From positions 186,001-250,000 of the forward strand of contig CAJNCY010000002.1 in NCBI GenBank assembly GCA_905221375.1: a stretch of 64,000 nt of DNA, in the 5' to 3' direction. Each line of letters starts with the position of its first letter. Position 1 is the first letter of the stretch. Positions 44,473-55,146 of this stretch are shown one piece after another. This DNA comes from a bacterium. Its GTDB lineage: Bacteria; Bacillota; Bacilli; Lactobacillales; Streptococcaceae. Under the pieces are notes generated by a model. It was not told the origin of the DNA, did no database searches, and was given only the letters and a program-made list of their open reading frames with translations. The position numbers and the translations under genes are program-made.

Positions 44473-44877
44473 TTATATCCTTACCTGTCTGTCATCTGAC
44501 CGTTGGCCTGTGACAAACATGGTAAAGGTTGCTTTACAGACATTTCTGCCTTCTTGATTGGTAATATCCACATCCACTACGCAGGTTGTGCGACCTTGAT
44601 GGACGCATTCTCCTTTAATAGTCAACACATCGTCGAGTTTTCCTGCTTTGAGGTAGTTGATAGAAGATTGGAGTGTCACTCCATCAAGCCCCAGCGAGAT
44701 AACCACCAAACCACTGATCTGGTCACAAAGGGTAAAGAGATAGCCACCATGGGCATTGCCATAGTAGTTGAGCGACGAGTCCACTACTTTGGTCGTCACC
44801 ACAACGTGACCATCTCTCATTTGTTCAATTTCGTAATTTTCAAAGGCAGATATAGCGTCAAAATGAAAGTCTTTCAT
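44473..44877 (-). CDS. Hotdog-fold thioesterase (PaaI family)
   Basis: A 134-residue acyl-CoA thioesterase-like protein. NYYGNAHGGYLFTLCDQISGLV carries the HGGxxxxxxD motif with the catalytic Asp, and the protein ends with a strand pair typical of the hotdog fold. I chose MKDFHFDA at 44877 because AGGAGG stands six bases upstream. It is single, just inside the conserved flank of the accessory block. Confidence 0.88.
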   Translation of the reverse strand: MKDFHFDAISAFENYEIEQMRDGHVVVTTKVVDSSLNYYGNAHGGYLFTLCDQISGLVVISLGLDGVTLQSSINYLKAGKLDDVLTIKGECVHQGRTTCVVDVDITNQEGRNVCKATFTMFVTGQRSDDRQVRI

Positions 44878-44946
44878 CGTTTCCTCCTGATATTTCAAAC
44901 GACACTATGATACTACTTTTTATAAGACTGTGCAAGGAGAAGGCTC

Positions 44947-46428
44947 CTATCCTGGTAAAATTCCGACCTGCTCTACAAAGCGCATAAAGGCTACCTGTCC
45001 TTGTTCCGTCTGCTTGTAAACTCCTGCATCCTCAAGTACACGCGCAAAGATGGCACCCACAGAATCCTTGACAATTTCAAGGGCTTTTTCTTTATCCGCT
45101 AGATCTGGATGTTGGGCTTTGAGTTGGTCTGCCCATTCCTGATGATAAGCGGCAACTGTATCCCCATCTCCCACGAGATAGCTGGCGACTTGCTCTACTT
45201 CTTCTTTCAGACGTGGTGGTAAGATAGCCAAGCCCATGACCTCAATCAAGCCGATATTTTCCTTCTTGATATGTTGGACATCCTTGTGGGGATGATAGAT
45301 GCCATCAGGATGTTCTGGTGATGTTTGATTATCTCGTAAAACCAAGTCCAACTCAAACTGTCCATCGCGTTTACGAGCAATGGGTGTAATGGTATGGTGT
45401 GGTGTTCCATTACTTTCTGCCAAGACTTGCACACTAGGGTCTGAATATTGCCGCCATTCCTGCAAAATCTTATCAGCCAAGTTGATCAAATCCTCTTTGG
45501 AATCCGAAGTCAAACGCAGCACTGACATGGGCCACTTGACAATTCCAGCCTTAACCTGCTTAAAACCAGCAAATCGGAAGGTCTTTTGCAAGGGAGCCAA
45601 TTCCATAGGAAATACATGCCGTCCCCCCTGATAGTGGTCATGGGTTAGGATAGAACCACCAACGATTGGCAGGTCTGCATTAGATCCAGCAAAATATCCT
45701 GGAAACTGCTCTACGATAGCCAGCAGGCGTTCAAAGCTCTGACGGCTAATCGTCATGGGACGATGCTGCCCATCTAAGAAAATACAGTGCTCATTAAAGT
45801 AAGCATAGGGCGAATACTGGAAGCCCCATTCCTGACCAGCCATTTCAAAACGGATAATCCGGTGGTTGCTGCGAGCTGGGTGGTTGACCCGACCATGGTA
45901 ACCTTCATTCTCTAGACAAAGCTGACACTGGGGATAATTGCTAACTTGCACCAACTTGGCTGCCACAATCTCTTTCGGATCCTTTTCAGGCTTAGAGAGG
46001 TTGATGGTAATTTCAAGTTCACCGTAATCAGATGGAACACGATAAGCAATATTCTTAGCAATGGCCTTGAGTTTGATGTAGTCATTTTTCTGACTGAGTT
46101 GGTAAAAATCCTCTATCGCTTGCTCAGGAGATCGGACATAGGTTGCCCAGAAGTCACGATTGACCTGACTTGGACAAGGAGTTACCAAGTCCATCAGTTC
46201 AGCACCAAGGATTTCACGCGCAGTCTGACTATCCTCAATCGTCTCTAATCGAACCGCTTCCTCGACCAGCTGGTCCTTGAGGTCAATCAATTTATTCAGA
46301 TTGGTCTCAACTTCCAAAACACCATCTCCCACTCGTGCCAAGACACGATTGGTCAGGTAGATTCGATCCATTTCCTCAAATGAACTTTCAGAAATGACAT
46401 GTGTTACAAATTTATCTACTAAGGTCAC
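44947..46428 (-). CDS. galT: Galactose-1-phosphate uridylyltransferase (type 2)
   Basis: A 493-residue GalT of the Firmicute class (GalT2). Motifs include NHPARSNHRIIRFEMAG and GGSILTHDHYQGGRHVFPME, where the His residues form the nucleotide-transfer site. It starts with GTG (46426-46428), with AGGAGG seven bases upstream. It turns galactose-1-phosphate and UDP-glucose into UDP-galactose and glucose-1-phosphate, following GalK in the Leloir pathway. Confidence 0.95.
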   Translation of the reverse strand: MTLVDKFVTHVISESSFEEMDRIYLTNRVLARVGDGVLEVETNLNKLIDLKDQLVEEAVRLETIEDSQTAREILGAELMDLVTPCPSQVNRDFWATYVRSPEQAIEDFYQLSQKNDYIKLKAIAKNIAYRVPSDYGELEITINLSKPEKDPKEIVAAKLVQVSNYPQCQLCLENEGYHGRVNHPARSNHRIIRFEMAGQEWGFQYSPYAYFNEHCIFLDGQHRPMTISRQSFERLLAIVEQFPGYFAGSNADLPIVGGSILTHDHYQGGRHVFPMELAPLQKTFRFAGFKQVKAGIVKWPMSVLRLTSDSKEDLINLADKILQEWRQYSDPSVQVLAESNGTPHHTITPIARKRDGQFELDLVLRDNQTSPEHPDGIYHPHKDVQHIKKENIGLIEVMGLAILPPRLKEEVEQVASYLVGDGDTVAAYHQEWADQLKAQHPDLADKEKALEIVKDSVGAIFARVLEDAGVYKQTEQGQVAFMRFVEQVGILPG

Positions 46429-46446
46429 TATAGAGCCTCCTTTTGA

Positions 46447-47625
46447 CTAGTCAAGGACGCGAGTGCCACCTGCAACTTCAGCGATATAGAAGCTTGGAGC
46501 GTAGCCAACTACTTCCTCGTAGTGTTTGCCAACAGCTTCCTTAAAGGCATCAACAGCATCTTTTTGCACCAAGGCAATGGCACATCCGCCAAAACCTGCC
46601 CCTGTCATACGAGCACCGAGAACACTTTCTTGATCCCAAGCTGTGTGAACAAGGGTATCCAATTCCAAACCAGTTACTTCATAGTCATGCTCTAGGGAAA
46701 CGTGTGACGCATTCATCAAACGACCAAATGTTTCCAAATCACCTGCTTGAAGGGCTGCTTGAGCTTTAAGAGTACGTTGGTTTTCAAGCACAGCATGGCG
46801 AGCACGTTTTAAACGATTTTCATCTTTAATCAGATAGCTGTATTGGTCAAAGGCCCACTCATCCAATTCACCCAGGGTCTTAATATCCAAGGCAACTTGC
46901 AATTCTTCCACTGCTTTTTCACACTCAGCACGACGTTCATTGTATTTAGAATCCGCCAATTCACGGCGTTTGTTGGTGTTCATGATAACAACGACATTGT
47001 CTTTCAAATCAAGCGGCACCAAGTCGTACTCCAAGGTATTTGTATCAAGGTAAATGGCACGTTGGTCAGCACCCATACCGATAGCAAACTGGTCCATGAT
47101 ACCAGAGTTGACTCCGATAAAGTTATTTTCAGTTTGTTTTCCGATTTTAACCAAATCCAAACGGTCTAGTTTTAAATCAAAGAGGTGCTCTGCCACAACC
47201 CCTGTCAAAAGTTCCAAGGACGCTGATGATGACAAGCCAGCACCATTTGGGATATTCCCATAAACATAAAAATCAAACCCTTTGTCAATCACATGTCCAG
47301 CTTCTTGCAAGAAATGAAGAACTCCTTTTGGATAGTTGGTCCAGCTATGCTCTTTTTCAAATTTGAGGTCAGCAAGAGGCACTTCGATGATTCCCTTGTC
47401 CTCAAAGTTGGCTGAGTAGAAACGCAAAACTTGGTCGTCACGCTTACGAGCTGCACCGTACGTTCCCAAAGAAATAGCAGCTGGAAAAACGTGCCCACCG
47501 TTGTAGTCTGTGTGTTCACCAATCAGATTGATACGACCTGGTGAAAAGAAAGTTTGGTCTGCTTCTTGACCAAAAACGGCAAGAAAGTCTTTGCGAAGGG
47601 CTTCAGCAGTAAGATGTTGTGTCAT
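46447..47625 (-). CDS. galK: Galactokinase
   Basis: A 392-residue GHMP kinase. The galactokinase signature [19 protein letters not shown] is near residue 28, the ATP loop is [12 protein letters not shown] (about 120), and [12 protein letters not shown] lies at the C-terminus. It phosphorylates galactose. It is followed by galT; the divergent galR lies upstream. Confidence 0.96.
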   Translation of the reverse strand: MTQHLTAEALRKDFLAVFGQEADQTFFSPGRINLIGEHTDYNGGHVFPAAISLGTYGAARKRDDQVLRFYSANFEDKGIIEVPLADLKFEKEHSWTNYPKGVLHFLQEAGHVIDKGFDFYVYGNIPNGAGLSSSASLELLTGVVAEHLFDLKLDRLDLVKIGKQTENNFIGVNSGIMDQFAIGMGADQRAIYLDTNTLEYDLVPLDLKDNVVVIMNTNKRRELADSKYNERRAECEKAVEELQVALDIKTLGELDEWAFDQYSYLIKDENRLKRARHAVLENQRTLKAQAALQAGDLETFGRLMNASHVSLEHDYEVTGLELDTLVHTAWDQESVLGARMTGAGFGGCAIALVQKDAVDAFKEAVGKHYEEVVGYAPSFYIAEVAGGTRVLD

Positions 47626-47640
47626 ATGAATTCTCCTTTG

Positions 47641-48794
<1,154 letters not shown>

Positions 48795-48814
48795 GATATT
48801 AAATAAGCTAGGCA

Positions 48815-48916
48815 AAAAGCGCATAGTGTCAAATGTTTAGAAACCTTGATACTATGAGTTTTTGTGTGAAGATTTACTTCATTCTCTCTTTAAATTGAGT
48901 TTTGTCCCAGCCTCTT
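48815..48916. repeat. Dispersed hairpin/terminator element
   Basis: CGCATAGTGTCAA pairs with TTGATACTATGAG, and the same loop-stem sequence pattern occurs at 36616-36665. It ends with TTTTGTCCCAGCCTCT, shared with the element at 2978-3145. It lies between the convergent galR and czcD and probably terminates both. Confidence 0.6.
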
Positions 48917-48919
48917 TTT

Positions 48920-49810
48920 CTAGTGTTGATGCCCGTGGGGCTGCTCTAAAGCTGTTACCTTTCGCTTATGTTGCGCATGATTGCTTTGACTGGTGTCCAC
49001 TTCGATAGTAATATTCTGCACACCTCTTTCTTCTAAGAGCTGACGTACTTGATTCTTTGTTTCCGTCATCTGCTCCCAATCTTCTAAACAGAGATGGATA
49101 ATGGCATTATTTTCCAGACCATCCATGGACCAAATACTAAGTTGATTGACACTTTTGACATTGGTCAGAGCCTCCAAATCTTTCTCCAAATCACCTGTCT
49201 CTAGTCCTTCTGGCACAGCATCCAAGAAAATCTTGAGCGTAGACCAAAAACGTGGAAGAGCTTTTGAAAGAATAAAGAAAGAAATGACAAGGGACAAAAG
49301 CGGATCTAGGATATACCAGTCCGTAAATCGAAGAACAATGGCCATCAGAATCACAGCCAGCCACCCTAGGGTATCTTCCAGAAAATGCAGACTCAGAATA
49401 GACTCATTCTTTGTCTTTCCCTTACCAACCACTAAACTCGCTAACACATTAATAGTAATCGCAATAATTCCTAACCAGAGAATCCCCTCGTCATTGACTG
49501 GTTGCGGATTTAAAATCTTCGTAACATTTTCCAAAATGACTAGAACAGATCCTGTCATGAGTATTATCGCTGTTACCAAGGCTCCTAGCAGACTAAACCG
49601 CTTATAGCCCAAGGTGTACTGATTGTCTTCTTCACGATTAGAGATGGTTTCTAGAAAGGCTGATATTCCAATTGCAATCGCATCTCCCAAGTCATGCACC
49701 GAGTCAGCAAGAACTGCACTGGACCCAAACACTCCACCAGCGATAAACTCGACAATGGCATAAGTCAAATTTAAGAAAAAAGCTAGCCAAACAGTATATT
49801 TTGCCTTCAT
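48920..49810 (-). CDS. czcD: Zinc-type cation efflux protein (CDF family)
   Basis: A 296-residue CDF exporter with six membrane helices. The metal-binding DSVHDLGD (helix II) and HFLEDTLGW (helix V) pairs are present, and the C-terminus ends PHGHQH, His-rich. It expels zinc. I chose MKAKYTVW at 49810, where AAAGGA has normal spacing. The divergent TetR gene and the palindrome between match the pneumococcal czcD-sczA pair. Confidence 0.93.
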   Translation of the reverse strand: MKAKYTVWLAFFLNLTYAIVEFIAGGVFGSSAVLADSVHDLGDAIAIGISAFLETISNREEDNQYTLGYKRFSLLGALVTAIILMTGSVLVILENVTKILNPQPVNDEGILWLGIIAITINVLASLVVGKGKTKNESILSLHFLEDTLGWLAVILMAIVLRFTDWYILDPLLSLVISFFILSKALPRFWSTLKIFLDAVPEGLETGDLEKDLEALTNVKSVNQLSIWSMDGLENNAIIHLCLEDWEQMTETKNQVRQLLEERGVQNITIEVDTSQSNHAQHKRKVTALEQPHGHQH

Positions 49811-49840
49811 ATTTCTCATTCCTTTGTTATAATAGATTTA

Positions 49841-49855
49841 TGAACATCTTGTTCA
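49841..49855. promoter_or_regulatory. Candidate SczA operator
   Basis: TGAACATCTTGTTCA is an inverted repeat with TGAACA/TGTTCA arms in the czcD-sczA gap. Published SczA sites have TGTTCA/TGAACA arms, as I recall. Confidence 0.75.
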
Positions 49856-49942
49856 TTATCATTATCCACTAAAACTCAAAGGAAGGATAGAAGCAAAGCG
49901 TCAGCTTTATTCAGTTCTGAACAATTTGCTTCAAGTGTCCAT

Positions 49943-50479
49943 ATGACTAAGATTGACCGCCGTATCAGTAAAACAAAAAAAGCCATTTATCAAGCTTTTC
50001 TACAACTTTTGAACGATAAGGGCTACGAGGCCACTACTGTTCAGGATATTATTGACCTAGCAGATGTGGGACGCTCCACCTTTTACTGTCACTATGAGAG
50101 CAAGGAGCTGCTTCTGGACGAGCTATGTCGCTACCTCTTCCATCATCTTTTTGAAAAACAGATAGCCATTTCAACCGAAGATTACCTCGCCCACCTCTTT
50201 CTGCATTTTCAGAAAAACCAAGATCATATCACCAGTTTACTATTCTCCAAAAATGACTACTTCCTCCGTCAACTCCAGAGAGAGTTGGAATACCACGTCT
50301 ATCCCATGCTGGCTGATGAGTTGAAAGAAGCTCACCCAGGTCTGCCTGCTTCTTATCTCCAACACTTAGTTGTAACCAACTTTATCGAGACATTGACCTG
50401 GTGGCTAAAAAAAGGACAAGACTTCACAGAACAGGAAGTTGTCCAGTTTTATCTAGACCTTCTCATTCCTAAAAATTGA
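49943..50479 (+). CDS. sczA: TetR family zinc-responsive activator of czcD
   Basis: A 178-residue TetR protein. The HTH region KGYEATTVQDIIDLADVGRS and FYCHYESKELLLDELC is followed by a C-terminal ligand region with several His residues (YLFHHLF, HLFLHF). In pneumococcus SczA activates czcD when zinc is high. The short arm arrangement and divergence are preserved here. Confidence 0.9.
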   Translation: MTKIDRRISKTKKAIYQAFLQLLNDKGYEATTVQDIIDLADVGRSTFYCHYESKELLLDELCRYLFHHLFEKQIAISTEDYLAHLFLHFQKNQDHITSLLFSKNDYFLRQLQRELEYHVYPMLADELKEAHPGLPASYLQHLVVTNFIETLTWWLKKGQDFTEQEVVQFYLDLLIPKN

Positions 50480-50632
50480 ATACAGAGTAGAGCTCAGTTG
50501 CCTTATTTCTAGGCTACTGAGTTTTTTATCTTTTCAACAACAAAAGAGAACCCACCGATCCTCTCTTTCATCATCTCAAATCCTCGATTATCAACTCTAT
50601 CTGTTTTATCCCAAAACTTAAAACATCTTTTT

Positions 50633-51157
50633 CTAGTTAGGTAAATCCGTATTCTGCTTAGCTGCCTTGCTCCACTGGTACCAACCAACTAGACTGTTAA
50701 TGAGATAAATCAAGTATTTCCCTTGGATTTGCAGGCTTTCTCCCCACCAGAGATAGATTGAAAAGACATTAGTAGCAGCCCAGAATATCCACTGTTCACG
50801 GTAAACAGCTGTCATGAGGATTTGCCCTACACCATTGGTCGCATCAGTGATAGAATCACGATAGGGACGATTAGCTCCGATAGACTGATAAATAAACCCA
50901 AAGGCCAACCACCAAAGAACACTAATAGAAAGATACTTTGTCCAACCCTTGCCGTCTAGTTTACGTGCGACAAACTCTTGTTGTTCTTTCTTAAACTGGG
51001 CTTGATAAATCCAAACCAAGAGACCAATTGGCTGCATAATTGTAAAATAGAGAGTTGTTAAAACCTCACCATAGAAGCCTTTTTGAAGGGCAAGCACCAG
51101 ATAAATTATGGAGTTAATCAAACCAAATAGGTAGTTACTAGCACGACCTTCAGCTTC
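50633..51157 (-). pseudogene. pnuC: PnuC nicotinamide riboside transporter, 5' truncated
   Basis: The frame is open from 51157 down to the stop at 50633 and gives EGRASNYLFGLINSIIYLVL onward, with ALQKGFYGE, QPIGLLVW, GVGQILMTAVYREQWIFWA and VGWYQW. These are the middle and C-terminal parts of PnuC (NMN/nicotinamide riboside uptake). The N-terminal helices and any start are gone; a stop lies at 51158-51160 where plasmid-derived sequence begins. No start codon or ribosome site supports a shorter protein. Confidence 0.85.
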
Positions 51158-51193
51158 TCAAAGAGCAGAAAAAAGGTTAGTAAGGCTTGAGAG

Positions 51194-51889
51194 ATGAATC
51201 ATTTTAAAGGCAAACAATTCCAACAAGACGTCATCATTGTCGCTGTTGGTTATTACCTACGTTACAATCTGAGCTATCGTGAAGTTCAGGAATTGCTTTA
51301 TGACCGTGGAATAAATGTTTGTCACACTACGATTTATCGGTGGGTTCAAGAATACAGTAAAATCCTCTATCATCTCTGGAAAAATAAAAATAAACAGTCC
51401 TTCTATTCGTGGAAAATGGATGAAACCTATATCAAAATTAAGGGGCGTTGGCATTATCTCTATCGAGCGATTGATGCGGACGGTTTAACATTGGATATCT
51501 GGTTACGAAAGAAACGTCGAGCAGACGATAACAGCTATAAGTTAGAAGATACCGCCTATCAAGAAGATAAAGCACGCAAAGCAGAAACCGAAGATAAGCT
51601 AGCTATTGAAGCAATGAAAAGCAAGTACACCACGCTATTGCTAGAAAATATGTTGCTAAGTCCGTTTGAAATGCAAGATACAAAAATCATGGCAGGATTG
51701 CAAGTCCATGTTTACCCCCTCTATGACGAACTGAAAGAATTAAGAGGGCTAAATAGTGTTAAAGACCACTTGTCTTATATTGCCAACAGACGTGAAGAAT
51801 ATTCTAAGCATAATATCGCACGCTACCTCAAAAAAGCCATTGAACAATATCTACCAACGGTTAAAAGGCAGAACTTAAACCATGAGTGA
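51194..51889 (+). pseudogene. Chimera: IS6 family transposase N-terminus fused to plasmid RepB C-terminus
   Basis: Residues 1 to about 107 (MNHFKGKQFQQDVIIVAVGY ... GLTLDIWLRKKR) are the N-terminal part of an IS1216/ISS1-like IS6 transposase with HTH and the first Asp (DETYIKIKG). Then it switches in frame to RADDNSYKLEDTAYQEDKA onward, the C-terminal half of a lactococcal/lactobacillus theta-plasmid replication protein RepB. The DDE triad is incomplete and the Rep DNA-binding half is missing, so neither function is expected. The junction is near 51512-51520. Confidence 0.85.
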
Positions 51890-52379
51890 AGACTTAAAAA
51901 CGATCAAAGAGCTGGCGGATGAGTTGAGTGTTACAAAACAAAATATTCAATATCACTACCAAAGGTTACCAAAAGAATTACAGCTTAAAAGTTCCAATGG
52001 GTCTAATCTAATAAATTCTAAAGCAGAAAAAATAATTTTAGGTAAAGTAGAAAGTAGTAGCAAATCAAATACCAAAGACCAACAAATAAGTAGCAAAGAC
52101 CAACAAATAGAAAAACTAACTAATTTGTTAGACCAGTAACAACGATTAGCCTTGCAAGATAAAAAGTTGCTAGAAGAATACAAGGCGGAAAATGATAACT
52201 TAAAAGCCCTCAAAATGCCCTCACAGGAAACAGAATCCAAACACTTAGACAATCAATATAAAGATGAAGTGAACGCTCTTAAAGAGAAGTTGGAAAATTT
52301 GCAGGAACAAATCAAAGATCAAAAAAGGATAGAAGAACAAGAAAAACCAATAAAATGGTGGGGACTATGGCGAAAATAG
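51882..52379 (+). pseudogene. Plasmid RepX/OrfX (DUF536), nonsense codon
   Basis: MSEDLKTIKELADELSVTKQ is the HTH start of the plasmid protein that follows repB in lactococcal theta plasmids. The frame continues past TAA (52137-52139, after NLLDQ, where a Gln is expected) through QRLALQDKKLLEEYKAEN, a coiled coil, to KPIKWWGLWRK. One point mutation thus splits it in 85 and about 76 codons. It overlaps the RepB chimera by eight bases, as in intact plasmids. Confidence 0.85.
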
Positions 52380-52528
52380 ATGATTCAGTTAAAAAGAAAG
52401 TTCCAGAATTGCGATTTAAAGGATTCATGGATGAATGGGAACAGCGTAAGTTGGGAGACGAAGTTCGAATAGTGATGGGACAGTCTCCTAATTCAGAAAA
52501 TTATACTGATGATCCTAATGGGCGCTAA
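52367..52528 (+). pseudogene. HsdS specificity subunit, N-terminal fragment
   Basis: A 53-codon frame MAKIDDSVKKKVPELRFKGF then EWEQRKLGDEV and MGQSPNSENYTDDPNG. This is the start of a type I restriction specificity subunit; MGQSPxSxxY opens the first target-recognition domain. It stops at TAA (52526-52528). Lactococcal plasmids often carry hsdS right after repX, as here. Confidence 0.8.
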
Positions 52529-52675
52529 AAATGCGAAGACCTATGAAGACCTATTTTGTATTAGTCAAACAAAAAATCCAAAAGAAATGGTATATGATTA
52601 TGACCATGAAACAAAGTAAAATCAAACCGAGTGATCTGAGGAAGCACCCGATGATCATGAAACGTTATTAAACAC
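52529..52675. other. Decayed spacer after the plasmid remnant
   Basis: Short broken frames without family match. It may be further hsdS or accessory debris. GGCGCTAAAAATGCGAAGAC right after the hsdS stop could be frameshifted coding sequence. Confidence 0.35.
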
Positions 52676-52752
52676 AAAAGTCACCCATGTGAGTTCTTGC
52701 CAGAAGCTGAAGTTAATCCTTCAACCTGGAAAACCCGCAGAGGTGACTTTTT
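52676..52752 (-). terminator. Inverted repeat at the 3' end of the ECF operon
   Basis: AAAAGTCACC (52676-52685) and GGTGACTTTT (52742-52751) are complementary with a 56-base interval containing a weaker hairpin (GAAGCTGAAG...CTTC). The position at the operon's 3' end suggests a terminator; the long loop is unusual. Confidence 0.5.
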
Positions 52753-53553
52753 CTATACATCTCGATTTTTCTGGCAATAATCATTAACCGATAAATATGT
52801 CTGTGAATCACCCAGCGACTCCGCTATGTCCATAATCCGCGGTGGTAGTAATCCCACTCGCTGGACAAGTTCGTGATTGCTGAACAATTCCCGTGGACTG
52901 CCGGCGAAGCCAAACTTCCCGTGTTCCATAACATACACCGACTCAAACTCGGCGGCGACCCAATCCATGTCATGGGTGATGGTCACAACTTGGTGGCCCG
53001 AATCAGCCAACTGATGGAAAATTGCGGTCAACTTGCGCCGGCTTTCCCAATCAAGCGACATCATCGGCTCATCAAATAAATAAATCGCCGGATCCACTGC
53101 CAAAACTGTGGCAACGCTCAACAGCTTGCGTTCCGACAATGACAGGTCATATGGACTTTCAGCTGTTTTATCATCCAAGCCAACTCTTTTTAGAGCCGCT
53201 AAAGCCCGCCTCGTAATCGTGTCGTGGTCATCCATGACCTGCGCGACACTCCACTCCACCTCTCGTTGAACGGTCGGGTTGAAAAGCTGATCGTCAGGAT
53301 TCTGAAAAGTAATCCCAACCTTCAGTAACTTTTCGACTGGTTTAAGATCATTAAAATTTTCTCCATCGATCTTAATCACACCGGTTTGTGGTGTCAGCAA
53401 ACCCGTCAACAATTTGAAGAGCGTTGATTTGCCGGCACCATTTTGGCCGACAATCGCCACCATCGGATCGGCGAAGTGTTTGTCTTCAACATCCAAGCTA
53501 AAGGACTGTTCCGGATAAGTGAACGTCAGGTGGCTCAGTTCAATTGTGGACAT
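52753..53553 (-). CDS. ECF transporter ATPase (second)
   Basis: A 266-residue ABC ATPase of the CbiO/EcfA group. Walker A is GQNGAGKST, the Q-loop is TFQNPDDQLF (typical of ECF ATPases), the signature DLSLSERKLL is degenerate, and Walker B is IYLFDEPMMSLD. The start follows AGGAGG and overlaps the other ATPase gene by 14 bases. It powers uptake through EcfT and the S component. Base use looks GC-richer than in the flanking chromosomal genes. Confidence 0.9.
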   Translation of the reverse strand: MSTIELSHLTFTYPEQSFSLDVEDKHFADPMVAIVGQNGAGKSTLFKLLTGLLTPQTGVIKIDGENFNDLKPVEKLLKVGITFQNPDDQLFNPTVQREVEWSVAQVMDDHDTITRRALAALKRVGLDDKTAESPYDLSLSERKLLSVATVLAVDPAIYLFDEPMMSLDWESRRKLTAIFHQLADSGHQVVTITHDMDWVAAEFESVYVMEHGKFGFAGSPRELFSNHELVQRVGLLPPRIMDIAESLGDSQTYLSVNDYCQKNRDV

Positions 53554-54376
53554 AACGAACCTCCTTCAGATCAGCGTCATTCACCGGATACCGGCCATCA
53601 GCCAAGTGCCAATCCATTTTTTGAGCAAGTTGCTGGATTGTCGGGGCTGGAATCTGCCAGTCAGCTACCAAATGATTAAACACCTCACCCGGCCTGCCCT
53701 GGGCTACCATTTGACCCTCGTGCAGCACCCACACAACGTCGGCGACTTCGCACAAATCGTCAATTTCACTGGTGACAATGAAGACAGTCGTCTCTTTGAC
53801 TTGGGCCAGCCATTGGAAAAATTGTCGGCGGCCAAGGGGATCCATTTGACTGGTCGGATCATCCATAATCAAAACAGCCGGGTTAGCCACAATCGCCGTG
53901 GCAATTGCCAACCGCTGGCTCTGACCACCGGAAAGGCTCTCGGGACGCAAATTCAGCTGTTCAATCAGCCCCATTTGCGCGGCAACTTCTTCAACCCGTT
54001 TTTGAATCAGTTCTTCAGCCATTCCCTGATTAATCAAGTCAAAGGCGATTTCATCGGCAACCGTGTCTGCCAACCCGCTTAGTTGGCCAGCTGGATTTTG
54101 CAGTACAACTCCATTCATGGCATTATAAACGGGCCAATTGTCGGACACTCGCTGGCCAAACATGTGCCAATCGCCCTCAATCTCAGCAGACACAATTTTG
54201 GGAATGACCCCTGCCAGCACACGGCACAAAGTCGATTTGCCGGAGTGGCTATTCCCGATAATCCCAACCACCTGACCGGTATGAACCTCCGCGTTAATCT
54301 GACGCAGTTGTGGTTGCTCAGTACCCGGATAACGGGTGGTCAAATTTTCAATTACAATCCGTTTATCTTCGTCCAT
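53540..54376 (-). CDS. ECF transporter ATPase (first)
   Basis: A 278-residue ABC ATPase. Walker A is GNSHSGKST, the Q-loop LQNPAGQLSG, signature ESLSGGQSQR and Walker B LIMDDPTSQMD; the catalytic Glu after the Walker B Asp is replaced by Asp, while the partner has DEP. Such asymmetry is usual in heterodimeric ECF ATPases. I took the ATG at 54376; a GTG three codons earlier is possible. It overlaps the ecfT stop. Confidence 0.9.
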   Translation of the reverse strand: MDEDKRIVIENLTTRYPGTEQPQLRQINAEVHTGQVVGIIGNSHSGKSTLCRVLAGVIPKIVSAEIEGDWHMFGQRVSDNWPVYNAMNGVVLQNPAGQLSGLADTVADEIAFDLINQGMAEELIQKRVEEVAAQMGLIEQLNLRPESLSGGQSQRLAIATAIVANPAVLIMDDPTSQMDPLGRRQFFQWLAQVKETTVFIVTSEIDDLCEVADVVWVLHEGQMVAQGRPGEVFNHLVADWQIPAPTIQQLAQKMDWHLADGRYPVNDADLKEVRYVHN

Positions 54377-55146
54377 ATCTTCCACCCAATCAATAAAATT
54401 GCCAATCCAGTCAGACCAATGTGCAGCGTCCGCGACAGGCGATACACGCGCTGGGAGGTTCTGACAGTCCGGTTGAGATTATCAAAACCTCTCAGTTGGA
54501 GAGAAATCGACCGCGTCATCGATTGATCCAAGGTCTTAATCACCAATGGAATTAGAACCGGCAGGACTGACTTTAATTTCTGAATCAACGTTTTTTGCGG
54601 ATTGGTTCCGCGAACTTTTTGTGCCTGCTGGATTTTCCGCATATTGCGCATCATTTCCGGCAAAATATAACACACCGACATCAGAACGTAGACGGTTTTA
54701 TAAGACAATCCGGACAGTTCCAAATAGGCCGCGTTTTCTGAAATACTCGTGGTCACCATAAAAAAGCCACTAGTCAAAATAATCACCAATACTCGACAAC
54801 CCAGAGTGGTGGCGTAAATCAGGCCTTCTTTGTAGAACGACACCCCAAGCACAGAAAACAGCACAGTTTGATTCCGACTGTAAAATAACCCTTGGATGAT
54901 CAGCATGGTGCAAATCAGAAACAGGCTGAATCCCAGCGCCTTAAAGGTGGTAGAACTCAATTTGGAAAATAACAATAGCAGTGTTGCGACAAGAATTAAT
55001 CCGGCCTGAAGCAATAAATTCATACTGGCAAAGCTCAACAACGTCATGTCCAAGATGAACAAGAGCTTAGTAATCGGATCGATCACCTGGTACCACTTGA
55101 GCTTGACCCGTGGCGCTCCAGAAATCAATGTTTTATCAGTCATCAT
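54352..55146 (-). CDS. ECF transporter T component
   Basis: A 264-residue membrane protein with about five helices. The two Ala-Arg-Gly type coupling motifs are recognisable as AQKVRGTNP and SLQLRGFDN, which dock the ATPases. It belongs to the CbiQ/EcfT family. It overlaps the S component by four bases (ATGA), a strong sign of one transcript. Confidence 0.9.
   Translation of the reverse strand: MMTDKTLISGAPRVKLKWYQVIDPITKLLFILDMTLLSFASMNLLLQAGLILVATLLLLFSKLSSTTFKALGFSLFLICTMLIIQGLFYSRNQTVLFSVLGVSFYKEGLIYATTLGCRVLVIILTSGFFMVTTSISENAAYLELSGLSYKTVYVLMSVCYILPEMMRNMRKIQQAQKVRGTNPQKTLIQKLKSVLPVLIPLVIKTLDQSMTRSISLQLRGFDNLNRTVRTSQRVYRLSRTLHIGLTGLAILLIGWKIWTKINGL

Noticed and set aside
49803..49819. 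Start of czcD three codons upstream (MRNMKAKY)
   Set aside because: That ATG directly touches the AAAGGA ribosome site; the next ATG is properly spaced.
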